Counted from the stretch's first letter, positions 20,147 through 29,028 are shown. The stretch: DNA of 64,000 nucleotides from AWTP1-13 sp963840075 (GCA_963840075.1 CAWIXS010000047.1:1-64000), one strand, 5' to 3'. The notes: a model not told the origin generated them from the letters alone. Numbers and translations are program-made.

Positions 20147-21238
20147 ATGTCGAGGAGTTTGTTGAAGCTGGGGTTCTGGGGCGTGCTCGCCCTGGGGCTA
20201 GCACCGCTTTGCTCCGCGGTGATGACGAGCGAGGCTGGCGCGCAGGAAAAGATCCGCTGGAAGATGCAGAGCGCGTTCGGCAGCGCCACTCCGCACCTGG
20301 GTCCTTCAGGCGTTCGGTTCACCAAGGACATCGCCCGCATGTCGGGCGGGAAGTTCGAGATCAAGTTCTATGAGCCTGGCGCGCTCGTGCCCCCACTCGA
20401 GTGCTTCGATGCGGTTTCCAGGGGATCGATCGAGTCGTGCTGGACGACCCCCGGCTACGACACGGGCAAATACCCCTCTCTGGCCTTCTTCACGGCGGTG
20501 CCGTTCGGACCGAACGTCGGCGAGTTCCTGGCCTGGAAGTGGTTCGGTGGCGGCAACAAGTTGCGCGACGAGATCTACGAGAAGCACGGCATGGTGGCGA
20601 AGGACTCCTTCTGCATCGCCCCCGAGACGTCCGGCTGGTTCCGCAAGGAGGTCAAGTCGCTGGAGGAGCTGAAGGGGCTCAAGATGCGCTTCTTTGGGCT
20701 CGGGGCCCAGGTGATGGCCAAGCTTGGCGTGTCGACGCAGCTGCTGGCAGGAGGCGACATCTATCCGGCGCTCGAGCGCGGTGTCATCGACGCCACCGAA
20801 TTTTCGATGCCAACCATGGACATCCAGCTGGGCTTCCACCAGATCGCGAAGTTCAACTATTTCCCCGGCTGGCACCAGCAGGTCTCGTGCAGCCATTTCC
20901 TGATGAACAAGAAGGCGTGGGATGCTCTGTCCGAGGAATACAAGGCGATGATCGAGGTCGCTGGGCAGGCGCAGATCGCCTTCACCTACGCCGAGACCGA
21001 GGCCATGCAGTTCGGCATGATGGCCGAGATGCGTGACAAGCACAAAGTGCAAGTGAAGCGTTGGAGCGATGCCGACCTGGCAGCCTTCGAGAAGGCATGG
21101 AACGACGTGCTCAAGGAAGAGTCGGCGAAGGACCCGCTCTTCAAGAGGATTGCCGATCACTACCTCGACTTCCGCAAGAAATATGCGATCTGGGGCAGCG
21201 CACAGGTGCTGAAGCCGACGTACCTTGGCGAGAAGTAA
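20147..21238 (+). CDS. dctP: TRAP transporter substrate-binding protein (DctP family)
   Basis: Periplasmic receptor of a tripartite ATP-independent transporter, about 363 aa. ATG 20147 is six bases after AGGGAGGA and gives a signal peptide (SLLKLGFWGVLALGLAPLC); ATG 20141 is too close to the ribosome site. Family segments include GGKFEIKFYEPGALVPP, LKGLKMRFFGLGAQVMAKLG and RGVIDATEFSMPTMD. The conserved Arg in KMRFFG usually contacts the substrate carboxylate. This subgroup commonly carries organic acids. Followed by dctQ and dctM on the same strand. Confidence 0.88.
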   Translation: MSRSLLKLGFWGVLALGLAPLCSAVMTSEAGAQEKIRWKMQSAFGSATPHLGPSGVRFTKDIARMSGGKFEIKFYEPGALVPPLECFDAVSRGSIESCWTTPGYDTGKYPSLAFFTAVPFGPNVGEFLAWKWFGGGNKLRDEIYEKHGMVAKDSFCIAPETSGWFRKEVKSLEELKGLKMRFFGLGAQVMAKLGVSTQLLAGGDIYPALERGVIDATEFSMPTMDIQLGFHQIAKFNYFPGWHQQVSCSHFLMNKKAWDALSEEYKAMIEVAGQAQIAFTYAETEAMQFGMMAEMRDKHKVQVKRWSDADLAAFEKAWNDVLKEESAKDPLFKRIADHYLDFRKKYAIWGSAQVLKPTYLGEK

Positions 21239-21481
21239 TAGGGAGTCGGGCGACGGCGCAGCCTCGGGGTTGCGCCGGTCCCACCCAGCGAGGCGCCCTA
21301 GCCCCAGCCGCGGGGACAAATCGAGCAGATAAGCGTGCCTTTCGTTCCGCGAGCGTCACACCTCGCCAGGCGCGCGGGGCAGCTTGGTTGCGCCATGGTG
21401 ATCGTAGGGAAGCCGCCGGCAGGGCGGCGCCGGCCAAGAGCGGAAGCGGTCCAATGGCCGCCTCGGAAGGACGTGTAGATC

Positions 21482-22042
21482 ATGACCGCTTTGCTCAGGC
21501 TGTCGGAGGCCATGCGCCGGCTGCTCGAGTGGATCGCGCTGGTCTCCGGATGGCTGCTCGTCATCATGGCGTGCGTGACCACCTTCGATGTGGTCTGCCG
21601 CAAGTTTGGCGTGCAGCTGCCGTACACCAAGCTGCAGGAGCTCGAGTGGCACTTCCACGCCGCCATCTTCTCCCTGTGGATGGGCTACTGCTACACCATC
21701 AATGCACACCCCCGCGTCGACACCTTCACCGAGCACTTGTCGTTTCGCGGCAGGGCCTGGATCGAGCTCTGGGGCTGCCTCGGGCTGTCGTTGCCCTACG
21801 TCGCGCTCGTCGCCTACTTCAGCCTGGACTTCGTTGCCTCTTCCTACCGGCTCGGCGAGCAGTCCGACAGCACCGTGGGATTGACGCATCGCTGGATCAT
21901 CAAGGGCGTCTACGCTGTCGGCCTGTGGCTGGTTGCGCTCGGCATCCTGAGCGTGCTGTTGCGCGTCATCGTCTTCCTGTTCAGCAACAAGGCCGAGCGG
22001 GAGGTCAATCTGCAAATCGGCCATGTCGTGACGGACGTCTAG
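21482..22042 (+). CDS. dctQ: TRAP transporter small permease (DctQ family)
   Basis: 186-aa four-helix membrane subunit. Typical features: ALVSGWLLVIMACVTTFDVVCRKF in the first helix region, then YTKLQELEWHFHAAIFSLWM, with the conserved E-x-x-W motif of DctQ. It lies 243 bases after dctP and 21 bases before dctM. Confidence 0.85.
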   Translation: MTALLRLSEAMRRLLEWIALVSGWLLVIMACVTTFDVVCRKFGVQLPYTKLQELEWHFHAAIFSLWMGYCYTINAHPRVDTFTEHLSFRGRAWIELWGCLGLSLPYVALVAYFSLDFVASSYRLGEQSDSTVGLTHRWIIKGVYAVGLWLVALGILSVLLRVIVFLFSNKAEREVNLQIGHVVTDV

Positions 22043-22063
22043 CCAGAACCGAGGGACCGCATC

Positions 22064-23446
22064 GTGCTCGCCCATTTGGCCGACAACCTCGCCCTGATCA
22101 TGTTTCTGGCGATGTTCATCTTCATCTTCATGGGCTACCCGGTGGCCTTCATCATGGGCGGGCTGGCGCTGATCTTCGCGCTGTTGGGCGCCTGGCTCGG
22201 CACCTTCAACCTGATCGGGCTGGCCGACATCGTGTCGCGCATGTGGGGCGGCGTTGCCAACGATCCTGTGCTGGCATCGATCCCGATGTTCATCTTCATG
22301 GGCGCGATCCTGGAGCGGTCCGGCTCCGCCAAGGACATGCTGAGCGCCACCGAGGTGCTGCTGAAGCGATGCCCGGGCGCGCTGGCGGTGGCGGTCATGG
22401 TGATGGGCACCATCCTGGCGGCGCCGATCGGCGTGGTCGGCGCGGCGGTGATCACGCTGTCGGTCATCGCCCTGCCGCAGATGCTGGCGGCGGGCTACGA
22501 CAAGCGCCTCGCCATCGGCACCATCGCCTCCGCCGGCACACTGGGCATCCTCATTCCGCCGGCGATCATGCTGGTGGTGATGGCGGAGATGCTGGCAACG
22601 TCGGCCGGCAACCTGTTTCTCGCCGCCGTTATGCCGGGCTTCCTGCTGTCGGGCCTCTACCTCGTCTATATCGTGCTCGTCGCGATCTTCAAGCCCGGTG
22701 CCGCCCCCAAGCTGCCGCCCGAATACGGACCGCAGACGCGAAGGGAATTCTGGGTCGCGCTCTGGCGCGGCCTGTTCCCGATGGCCGCGCTACTGTTCGT
22801 CGTGCTCGGATCGATCTTTGCCGGTTGGGCTACGCCGACGGAAAGCGGCGCCGTCGGCGTGCTCGGGTCCATCTTCATCGCCGCGCTGAACGGGCGCCTC
22901 AGGATCAGGATGCTGAACGAGGCGATCTACTCCTCGTGCCGGGCCAACGGGCTGGTGTTCATGATCTTCCTCGGCGCGACCGGCTTCTCCTATGTGTTCC
23001 GCGTGCTGGGCGGCGACGAGCTGATGTTATCCACGCTCGCCTATTTCGGCGTCGACACGAAATGGGAGATGCTGACGTTCGTGATGGTGCTGATCTTCCT
23101 GCTCGGCTTTCCGTTCGAATGGATCGAGATCTGCCTTATCGTCCTGCCGGTGTTCGGACCAATCCTGGCCAAGTTCGATTTCTCCGACCATCTGGGCAAC
23201 AACGCCGCCTTGATGACATGGTTCGGCACGCTGGTTGCCGTCAACCTGCAGACCGCGTTCATGACGCCGCCGTTCGGGGCGACGCTGTTCTACATGAAGG
23301 GAACCGCCCCGCCGGGGGTGACCATGAGCGACGTGTTTGGGGCCATGTACCCCTTCGTCGCCTTGCAGGTGCTCGGCCTGCTGCTCTGCATCTACTACCC
23401 GAGCATCAGTCTATGGCTGCCGAGGCTCGCCGGCTTCGTGCCATAG
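22064..23446 (+). CDS. dctM: TRAP transporter large permease (DctM family)
   Basis: 460-aa polytopic membrane protein, DctM branch of the ion transporter superfamily. GTG 22064 has gagggacc upstream. Recognised by FMGYPVAFIMGGLALIFALL, the twin GTLGILIPPAIMLVVMAEM loop, GSIFAGWATPTESGAVGVLG and the C-terminal LGFPFEWIEICLIVLPVFGP. A short relic of a second DctM follows within 30 bases of its stop. Confidence 0.9.
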   Translation: MLAHLADNLALIMFLAMFIFIFMGYPVAFIMGGLALIFALLGAWLGTFNLIGLADIVSRMWGGVANDPVLASIPMFIFMGAILERSGSAKDMLSATEVLLKRCPGALAVAVMVMGTILAAPIGVVGAAVITLSVIALPQMLAAGYDKRLAIGTIASAGTLGILIPPAIMLVVMAEMLATSAGNLFLAAVMPGFLLSGLYLVYIVLVAIFKPGAAPKLPPEYGPQTRREFWVALWRGLFPMAALLFVVLGSIFAGWATPTESGAVGVLGSIFIAALNGRLRIRMLNEAIYSSCRANGLVFMIFLGATGFSYVFRVLGGDELMLSTLAYFGVDTKWEMLTFVMVLIFLLGFPFEWIEICLIVLPVFGPILAKFDFSDHLGNNAALMTWFGTLVAVNLQTAFMTPPFGATLFYMKGTAPPGVTMSDVFGAMYPFVALQVLGLLLCIYYPSISLWLPRLAGFVP

Positions 23447-23462
23447 CGTATCGCCGCGGCGG

Positions 23463-23555
23463 AACGCCTCCTTCCCTGCGGTCTTCCTGATCGGCATGAT
23501 CAGGGGCTCGATCCTGCTCGGCTGGTCCGCGCCCAGCGAAGCCGGTGCTGTCGCG
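23463..23555 (+). pseudogene. Relic of a second DctM permease
   Basis: In one frame the sequence reads FPAVFLIGMIRGSILLGWS then APSEAGAV. It aligns with LFPMAALLFVVLGSIFAGWA then TPTESGAV of the intact DctM just upstream, with about 12 of 28 positions identical, including the GSI, GW, P-x-E and GAV residues. Nothing recognisable extends on either side, so it is a short remnant of a duplicated or replaced transporter. Confidence 0.5.
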
Positions 23556-23928
23556 CCCCCCTCGATCGTATCCGCTCCGGGCACGCCGACGCGCGCTCCG
23601 GCGGCCCGATTCTTCCGATGCCCGTGTTCCTGTGATGATACGAGGAGCAGGGCTGCGAACAACCGGCCCGGATGCGGGCGCTGCGCGCCAGGGCCCGCCG
23701 CGGCTTCGCGCATGTCGGGATCGCCCTGCCTCGCTCGCGGGCCCGGCAGCCCTGTGCTCTGTGGTCGGCCCGAGTATTGACGAGAGGGGGTGTTGGCCGC
23801 CACATGCAATCCATCCGCCCCGGCCCCAGGCCGGGCGTGCACCTTGAGGAAGCCATCATGACCGTGGTCGCGCGCGAGGCGCGAGAGAAGCGCGCCGGGC
23901 GCGCTGCGGCGAGCCGTCCTGAGCCAGC
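23556..23928. other. Gap before the ABC ATPase gene
   Basis: About 370 bases with no intact gene and no clear structure; open frames here are Arg/Pro-rich GC artefacts. Confidence 0.4.
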
Positions 23929-25113
23929 ATGGTCCTGCGTCATATAAGCTGGTTCCAGCGCAAGGCCCTCGCGCTGGGGAACGGCGGCGCACGCCCCGCC
24001 GGCACGCGCGCCGCGGCCACCATCGCCGCCAAGCTCACCTTCGACCGCGTCGAGCGGCGCTTCGGCGCCTCCGTTGTGCTCGAGGGCTTCTCCCTCGACA
24101 TCGCGCCGGCCGAGGTGGTGTGCCTGCTGGGGCCCTCGGGCAGCGGCAAGACCACGCTGTTGCGCATCGCCGCAGGCATCGAGAGGCCGACCGGGGGGCG
24201 CGTGCTCATCAACGACCTCGAGGTCGCGGGGCCCGAGCGCTTCGTGCCGCCGGAGAAGCGCAACGTCGGCCTGATGTTCCAGGACTTCGCCTTGTTCCCG
24301 CACCTCTCCATCCGCGACAACGTCGCCTTCGGCCTCAAGTCGCTGCCGCGCGAGGAGGCCCAACGCGAGGCGCTGGCGGCGCTCGCCCGCGTCGGCCTGG
24401 AACGCTACGCCAACGACTTCCCGCACACGCTGTCGGGCGGCGAGCAGCAGCGCGTGGCGCTCGCCCGCGCGCTGGCGCCGCGGCCCGCTGTCGTGCTGAT
24501 GGACGAGCCGTTCTCGGGCCTCGACGTGCAGCTGCGCGAGCGGCTGCAGGAGGAGACGCTGCAACTCCTCAGGGAAACCCGCGCCACCTGCCTCATTGTC
24601 ACCCACGCGCCGGCCGAGGCGATCCGGCTGGGGGACCGCATCGCCGTGATGCGGAGAGGCCGCCTGGTGCAGTCCGGCAAGGCCGAGGAGCTCTACCGCA
24701 ACCCCGCCGACCTGTTCGTGGCGCGGCTGTTCTCCGAGATCAACGAGATCCCCTTCCCGGTGCTCGGCGGGGCCCTCAGAACGCCGATCGGCACCTTCGT
24801 GGTGCCCGGCCTCGCGGACGGCGATACGGCGGTCCTGTGCATCCGGCGCCGCGCCATTCGGGTCGGCCCGCCGGGCCAGGGCCTGCCGGGCCGGGTCCTG
24901 CACGTGAAGTTCCTGGGCGACCAGGCGGTGCTGGAGATCGCCACCCAGGGCTTCGAGCGGCCACTCATCACGCTGGTGCGGGAAGGCGAGGAGCCGGCGC
25001 GCGGCGCGGAGGTGGGCGTTGCCGTCGATCCCGAAAGCGTGCTCGTATTCCCTGCGGAACCGGCCACAGACGGCCGATCCGGCGCGCCCGGCGGTGCCGT
25101 ACAAGGGGCTTGA
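23929..25113 (+). CDS. ABC transporter ATP-binding protein, iron(III)/FbpC-like
   Basis: 394-aa cytoplasmic ATPase. Walker A GPSGSGKTTLL (about residues 67-77), Q-loop LMFQDFALFPHLS, signature LSGGEQQRVALARAL, Walker B VVLMDEPFSGLD, switch His in CLIVTHAPAEA. The C-terminal 120 residues form a TOBE-like domain (VLCIRRRAIRVGPPG, LHVKFLGDQAVLEI). This layout is that of FbpC/CysA/PotA importers. No permease or binding protein is nearby, so it is an orphan ATPase whose partners must be elsewhere. It ends about 120 bases before tatA. Confidence 0.82.
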   Translation: MVLRHISWFQRKALALGNGGARPAGTRAAATIAAKLTFDRVERRFGASVVLEGFSLDIAPAEVVCLLGPSGSGKTTLLRIAAGIERPTGGRVLINDLEVAGPERFVPPEKRNVGLMFQDFALFPHLSIRDNVAFGLKSLPREEAQREALAALARVGLERYANDFPHTLSGGEQQRVALARALAPRPAVVLMDEPFSGLDVQLRERLQEETLQLLRETRATCLIVTHAPAEAIRLGDRIAVMRRGRLVQSGKAEELYRNPADLFVARLFSEINEIPFPVLGGALRTPIGTFVVPGLADGDTAVLCIRRRAIRVGPPGQGLPGRVLHVKFLGDQAVLEIATQGFERPLITLVREGEEPARGAEVGVAVDPESVLVFPAEPATDGRSGAPGGAVQGA

Positions 25114-25231
25114 AACGGAAGGGGTTCGCCCAAGTAATAGCTGGGGCGGAAACTTGCCCCACACCACCCTTTCTGCGATAACGTGCAAAACGCGCAAAAG
25201 CAGCCTCAGCTGCAAATGGAGCGACAAGAGC

Positions 25232-25531
25232 ATGGGTAGCTTGAGCATCTGGCACTGGCTCATCTTCCTGGTGGTCGCGCTTCTGCTGTTCGGCGGCAGC
25301 GGCAAGATCTCCTCGATCATGGGCGACGTCGCCAAAGGCATCAAAAGCTTCAAGAAGGGCATGACCGAGGACGACACGGCGGCAGCCAACCCCCCGCCTG
25401 CCCAGGACCCCTTCAAGAAGGAAGAGCCGAAGGCCCTCGACAGCACCACGACGCCCGGGTCGGCGCAGGCGGCACCCGCCGGGCAACCAGGCGCAGGCCA
25501 GCCGGCGCCGCAGGTCAACAAGGTGAGCTAG
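25232..25531 (+). CDS. tatA: Twin-arginine translocase subunit TatA
   Basis: 99-aa subunit that forms the Tat protein-conducting element. One N-terminal helix (SIWHWLIFLVVALLLFGGSGKI), the FGxxK-like hinge, an amphipathic helix (GDVAKGIKSFKKGM) and an acidic/Pro-rich tail. First gene of tatA-tatB-tatC. Tat substrates in this window include the molybdenum enzyme at 55827-56603. Confidence 0.92.
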   Translation: MGSLSIWHWLIFLVVALLLFGGSGKISSIMGDVAKGIKSFKKGMTEDDTAAANPPPAQDPFKKEEPKALDSTTTPGSAQAAPAGQPGAGQPAPQVNKVS

Positions 25532-25627
25532 CGCCTGGCCTCCCGGAAGATGAGGGGGCTGCCGCTGTCCTGACGGGCCCCCGCGCCGGGTGGCACGGGG
25601 GCGAGCGCTTTGCGCAACGGGTGAGAG

Positions 25628-26201
25628 ATGTTCGACATCACCTCCAGCAAGCTCCTGCTGCTCGCCATCGTGGCGCTGATCGTCATCGGCCCGAAGGATT
25701 TCCCCGTTCTGCTGCGCACCATCGGCAAGTACGTCGGCATCATCAGGGGTCACGCCAAGGAGTTTCGCGCCCAGTTCGACGAGATGGCGCGCGAATCCGA
25801 GCTGACGCAGCTCCAAGAAGGACATGGAGAAGATCGCGACGGAGACGGAGGCCTCGCTCGCCGCCTCCGGCCAGTCCGTCGAGAAAAGCCTCGACGACGC
25901 GCGCCAGAGCGTCGAGGCCTCGCTGGGCCCCGATCCGTTGGCCTCCGATCCGTTCGCCCATGACGCCAACGGGCTGCCGGTCGCTGTCACGCCGCCGGCG
26001 CCAGCCGACGCCTCCGCTGCCGCAGCCAATGGAGCGGCGACGCCACCTCCCGAGGCGCAGCCCAATCCCGAGACGCAGCCCAACCCCGAGACGCAGCCCA
26101 ACCCTGAGACGCTGCCCGCTGCCGACGCGCCGGCAAGCGAGCCCGGCCCTGCCGTCGCCGCACCTCGGCCCGCCCACTCGCCGGAGAGGACCGGAGCCTG
26201 A
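25628..26201 (+). CDS. tatB: Twin-arginine translocase subunit TatB, frameshifted
   Basis: Receptor subunit that forms the TatBC complex. N-terminus MFDITSSKLLLLAIVALIVI and GPKDFPVLLRTIGKYVG are TatB hallmarks. An extra c at 25813-25814 (cagctc-c-aagaag) breaks the frame after ELTQL; the continuing frame reads KDMEKIATETEASLAAS and gives 190 aa, ending at 26201. The tail contains three in-frame copies of QPNPET encoded by 18-base repeats (26056-26110). The stop TGA overlaps the tatC ATG by one base. TatB is needed for Tat export, so sequence error is likely. Confidence 0.88.
26056..26110 (+). repeat. 18-base tandem repeat in tatB
   Basis: Three copies encoding QPNPET, with only a few silent changes between them. 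Such in-frame repeats can expand or contract by slippage and vary between strains. Confidence 0.7.
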
Positions 26202-27055
26202 TGGCCACGACCGTGCAGGACAAGCCCGGCAACCCAGGTCCAGAGCCCGCCGCGGCCAGCCAGCCCGAGGGCTACGACGAGATCGAGGCGTCCAAGGCGC
26301 CGCTGATGGACCATCTGGTCGAGCTGCGCCAGCGCCTGATCTACGCCCTCATCGGCATCGGCATCGGCTTTGCCGCCTGCTTCGCCTTTGCCGAGCGCAT
26401 CTACACCATCCTGGTGTGGCCCTATGTGTGGGCGCAGAGCAGCGACAAGGTGAAGATGATCTTCACCGCCCCCCAGGAGTTCTTCTTCACCAAGCTCAAG
26501 CTGGCGCTGTTCGCCGCCGTGTTTCTCGCCTTCCCGCTGATCGCCTATCAGGTCTACATGTTCGTGGCGCCGGGCCTCTACAAGAACGAGAGGCAGGCGT
26601 TCCGGCCCTTCCTGGCCGCCGCCTTCCTCTTGTTCCTGCTCGGAGCGCTGATCGTCTATTTCATCGTCATGCCGATGATGATGCGGTTCTTCCTGGCGAC
26701 GGAGATCACCGAGGGAGCGGTCCAGGTCGAGCTGCAGGCCCGAGTGAGCGAGTACCTGTCGCTGATCATGACGCTGATCCTCGGCTTCGGCATCATGTTC
26801 CAGCTGCCCGTGGTGCTCACGTTGATGGCGCGGGCGGGCATCATTGGCGGCCAGCAGCTGCGCGACTTCCGCCGCTACGCCATCGTCGCCATCACCGGCG
26901 TCGCCGCGATGCTCTCCCCGCCCGACCCGTTCAGCATGATCGCCATGGCGCTGCCGACGATCCTGCTCTACGAGGCCGCCATCCTGGCCGTCGACTACGT
27001 GGAGAAACGCCGCGCCAGCAGCAGCACCGAGCCGCCCGCTGCCGCGTCCTCGTGA
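26201..27055 (+). CDS. tatC: Twin-arginine translocase subunit TatC
   Basis: 284-aa six-helix receptor for twin-arginine signal peptides. Key blocks: APLMDHLVELRQRLIYAL at the N-terminus, the conserved Glu loop in FTAPQEFFFTKLKLALF, and MLSPPDPFSMIAMALPTILL. TGATG overlap with tatB implies translational coupling. Its last 61 bases overlap, on the other strand, the end of the orphan higA. Confidence 0.95.
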   Translation: MATTVQDKPGNPGPEPAAASQPEGYDEIEASKAPLMDHLVELRQRLIYALIGIGIGFAACFAFAERIYTILVWPYVWAQSSDKVKMIFTAPQEFFFTKLKLALFAAVFLAFPLIAYQVYMFVAPGLYKNERQAFRPFLAAAFLLFLLGALIVYFIVMPMMMRFFLATEITEGAVQVELQARVSEYLSLIMTLILGFGIMFQLPVVLTLMARAGIIGGQQLRDFRRYAIVAITGVAAMLSPPDPFSMIAMALPTILLYEAAILAVDYVEKRRASSSTEPPAAASS

Positions 27056-27369
27056 CGGTCAACTGGCTTCTTTGAGCGGCTGCCGCCGGAGGTGTCGATC
27101 TCGCGCTCCGCGTGCCACAGGTCGTGGGCGACCTGCATCTTCGGCCACGACGCGGCGGAGGTGTCGAGCACGGCACCAAGCCTGACGGCCATGGCCGGGG
27201 TGACCGGCTGCTTCTCAGCCAGAATGTCGTAGAGCGACTGGCGCGAGATTCCGAGCGCCGCAGCGATCTCGACCTTGCTCGCCCGGATGGCCGGCAGGAC
27301 GATCTCGCGCAGGAACGCGCCCGGGTGCGTGGGGCATCGCTCAGGGCTGCGCTGCGCCCTGCCAGCCAT
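26995..27369 (-). CDS. higA: Orphan HigA-type antitoxin
   Basis: 124-aa XRE-family protein of the HigA branch. It begins RCPTHPGAFLREIVLPAIRA and has the helix-turn-helix KVEIAAALGISRQSLYDILA, then ASWPKMQVAHDLWHAERE. No HigB-like gene is found upstream on the minus strand, so the toxin has been lost or lies elsewhere. The 3' end runs 61 bases into tatC antisense, adding an unusual C-terminal tail. A TATAAT -10 box lies about 42 bases upstream. It interrupts the conserved tatC-serS junction, so it is probably inserted. Confidence 0.78.
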   Translation of the reverse strand: MAGRAQRSPERCPTHPGAFLREIVLPAIRASKVEIAAALGISRQSLYDILAEKQPVTPAMAVRLGAVLDTSAASWPKMQVAHDLWHAEREIDTSGGSRSKKPVDRHEDAAAGGSVLLLARRFST

Positions 27370-27410
27370 AGTCGAGCCCCGTGCTCTCCTGGACCAATCT
27401 TCCGTGACGC

Positions 27411-27416
27411 ATTATA
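27411..27416 (-). promoter_or_regulatory. Possible -10 box of the orphan higA
   Basis: On the minus strand the bases read TATAAT, 42 bases before the higA start. Upstream, TTGAAA is present but the spacing is only 14 bases, so the -35 is weak. Confidence 0.35.
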
Positions 27417-27436
27417 CGACAGCGCAACAATTTCAA

Positions 27437-27553
27437 CGTCATTCCGGCGAAGGCCGGAACCCAGGCCACATTGCCGCGACGGCACGCTGAGGATTTCCTC
27501 CTGCGAGTCTACGTGGCCCAGTGAGCTGGGTCCCGGCCTTCGCCGGGATGACG
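27437..27553. repeat. REP element pair, copy 1
   Basis: CGTCATTCCGGCGAAGGCCG and the sequence following it (27437-27465) are repeated in inverted orientation as CTGGGTCCCGGCCTTCGCCG onward (27526-27553). Each arm also folds on itself (TTCCGGC-gaag-GCCGGAA). Ends 20 bases before serS. The family core TCATCCCGG recurs at 29037, 49533 and 57245. Confidence 0.75.
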
Positions 27554-27573
27554 GTGGAGCGAGAGGCGCAGCC

Positions 27574-29028
27574 GTGTTCGACATCAAGTGGATCAGGGAC
27601 AATCCCGACGCGTTCGACGCGGGGCTCGCCAAGCGTGGGATAGCGCCGGGCGGCGATGTGAAGTTCGCCAGCGAGCTGATCGCGCTGGACGAGGCGCGGC
27701 GCAAGGTCATCACGCGGCTGCAGGAGGCGCAGGCGCGGCGCAACGCGGCCTCCAGGGAGATCGGCAAGGCCAAGGCAGCCAAGGACGAGGCCAAGGCCGC
27801 CGCGCTGATGGCCGAGGTGGCCGCCCTCAAGGACGAGCTGGCGAGCGGCGAGGACGATCAGCGCGCCGCCGACAAGGCGCTCACCGAGGCGCTCTCGGTG
27901 ATCCCCAACGTCCCGCTCGACGATGTGCCCGTGGGCAGGGACGAGAAGGACAACAAGGAGGTGCGCAAGGTCGGCACGCCGCCCAAGCTCGCCTGGACCA
28001 ACAAGCCCAAGGAGCACTTCGAGATCGGCGAGGCCCTGGGGCTGATGGACTTCGAGACCGCGGCCAAGCTCTCCGGCTCCCGCTTCGTGGTGCTCAAGGC
28101 GCACCTGGCGCGGCTGGAGCGCGCCCTCGCCCAGCTCATGCTCGACCTGCACACAGCGTCGGAGAAGGACGGGTTGGGCGGCTACACTGAGATCATGCCG
28201 CCCTACCTGGTGCGCGACGAGGTGATGTACGGCACGGCGCAGCTGCCGAAGTTCGAGGAGGATCAGTTCTCCACGCTGCGCCGCGTGGCGGGGCCCGAGG
28301 CTGCTTCCGTCATCGGCGAGATTCTGGATCGGGCGGAGGCGGACGCAGCGCTCTTCAGCGCCGACGGCCTTACGACCAAGGGCGAGGCGCTGCGCGCTGA
28401 GCTGTTGCGGAAGCTGTCGCACTATTACCTCATCCCCACCGCCGAGGTGCCGCTCACCAACCTGGTGCGCGAGTCGATCCGTGACGAGGCGGAGCTGCCG
28501 ATCCGGGTAACGGCCTACTCGCCCTGCTTCCGCGCCGAGGCCGGGGCGGCGGGCAAGGACACGCGCGGCATGATCCGCCAGCACCAGTTCTCCAAGGTCG
28601 AGCTGGTCTCCATCACCACGCCCGAGCAGAGCGCCGCCGAGCACGAGCGCATGACGGCCTGCGCCGAGGAGGTGCTGAAGCGCTTGGGCCTCGCCTACCG
28701 CACCATGGTCCTGTGCACCGGCGACATGGGCTTCGCCGCGCGCAAGACCTACGACATCGAGGTGTGGCTGCCGGGGCAGAGCACCTACCGCGAGATCTCC
28801 TCGTGCTCCAACTGCGGCGACTTCCAGGCCCGGCGCATGCAGGCGCGCTACCGCCCCAAAGGGTCGAAGGAGGTGCGCTACGTGCATACGCTGAACGGCT
28901 CCGGCCTCGCCATCGGCCGCACGCTGATCGCCATCATGGAGAACTACCAGCAGCAGGACGGCTCGGTCGCCATCCCCGACGCGCTGGTGCCCTACATGGG
29001 CGGGATACGGAAGATCGAGAAAGTGTAG
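27574..29028 (+). CDS. serS: Seryl-tRNA synthetase with enlarged insertion
   Basis: Class II synthetase for tRNA-Ser and tRNA-Sec. GTG 27574 gives (V/M)FDIKWIRDNPDAFDAGLAK, the usual start. The long antiparallel coiled coil spans about residues 30-110. Motif 2 is CFRAEAGAAGKDTRGMIRQH and motif 3 GSGLAIGRTLIAIMENYQ. 484 aa, about 55 longer than typical bacterial SerRS. The excess is mostly one insertion of about 45 residues between FEEDQF and YYLIPTAEVPLTNLV (about residues 232-283), a loop that is also somewhat longer in related rhizobia. Confidence 0.94.
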   Translation: MFDIKWIRDNPDAFDAGLAKRGIAPGGDVKFASELIALDEARRKVITRLQEAQARRNAASREIGKAKAAKDEAKAAALMAEVAALKDELASGEDDQRAADKALTEALSVIPNVPLDDVPVGRDEKDNKEVRKVGTPPKLAWTNKPKEHFEIGEALGLMDFETAAKLSGSRFVVLKAHLARLERALAQLMLDLHTASEKDGLGGYTEIMPPYLVRDEVMYGTAQLPKFEEDQFSTLRRVAGPEAASVIGEILDRAEADAALFSADGLTTKGEALRAELLRKLSHYYLIPTAEVPLTNLVRESIRDEAELPIRVTAYSPCFRAEAGAAGKDTRGMIRQHQFSKVELVSITTPEQSAAEHERMTACAEEVLKRLGLAYRTMVLCTGDMGFAARKTYDIEVWLPGQSTYREISSCSNCGDFQARRMQARYRPKGSKEVRYVHTLNGSGLAIGRTLIAIMENYQQQDGSVAIPDALVPYMGGIRKIEKV

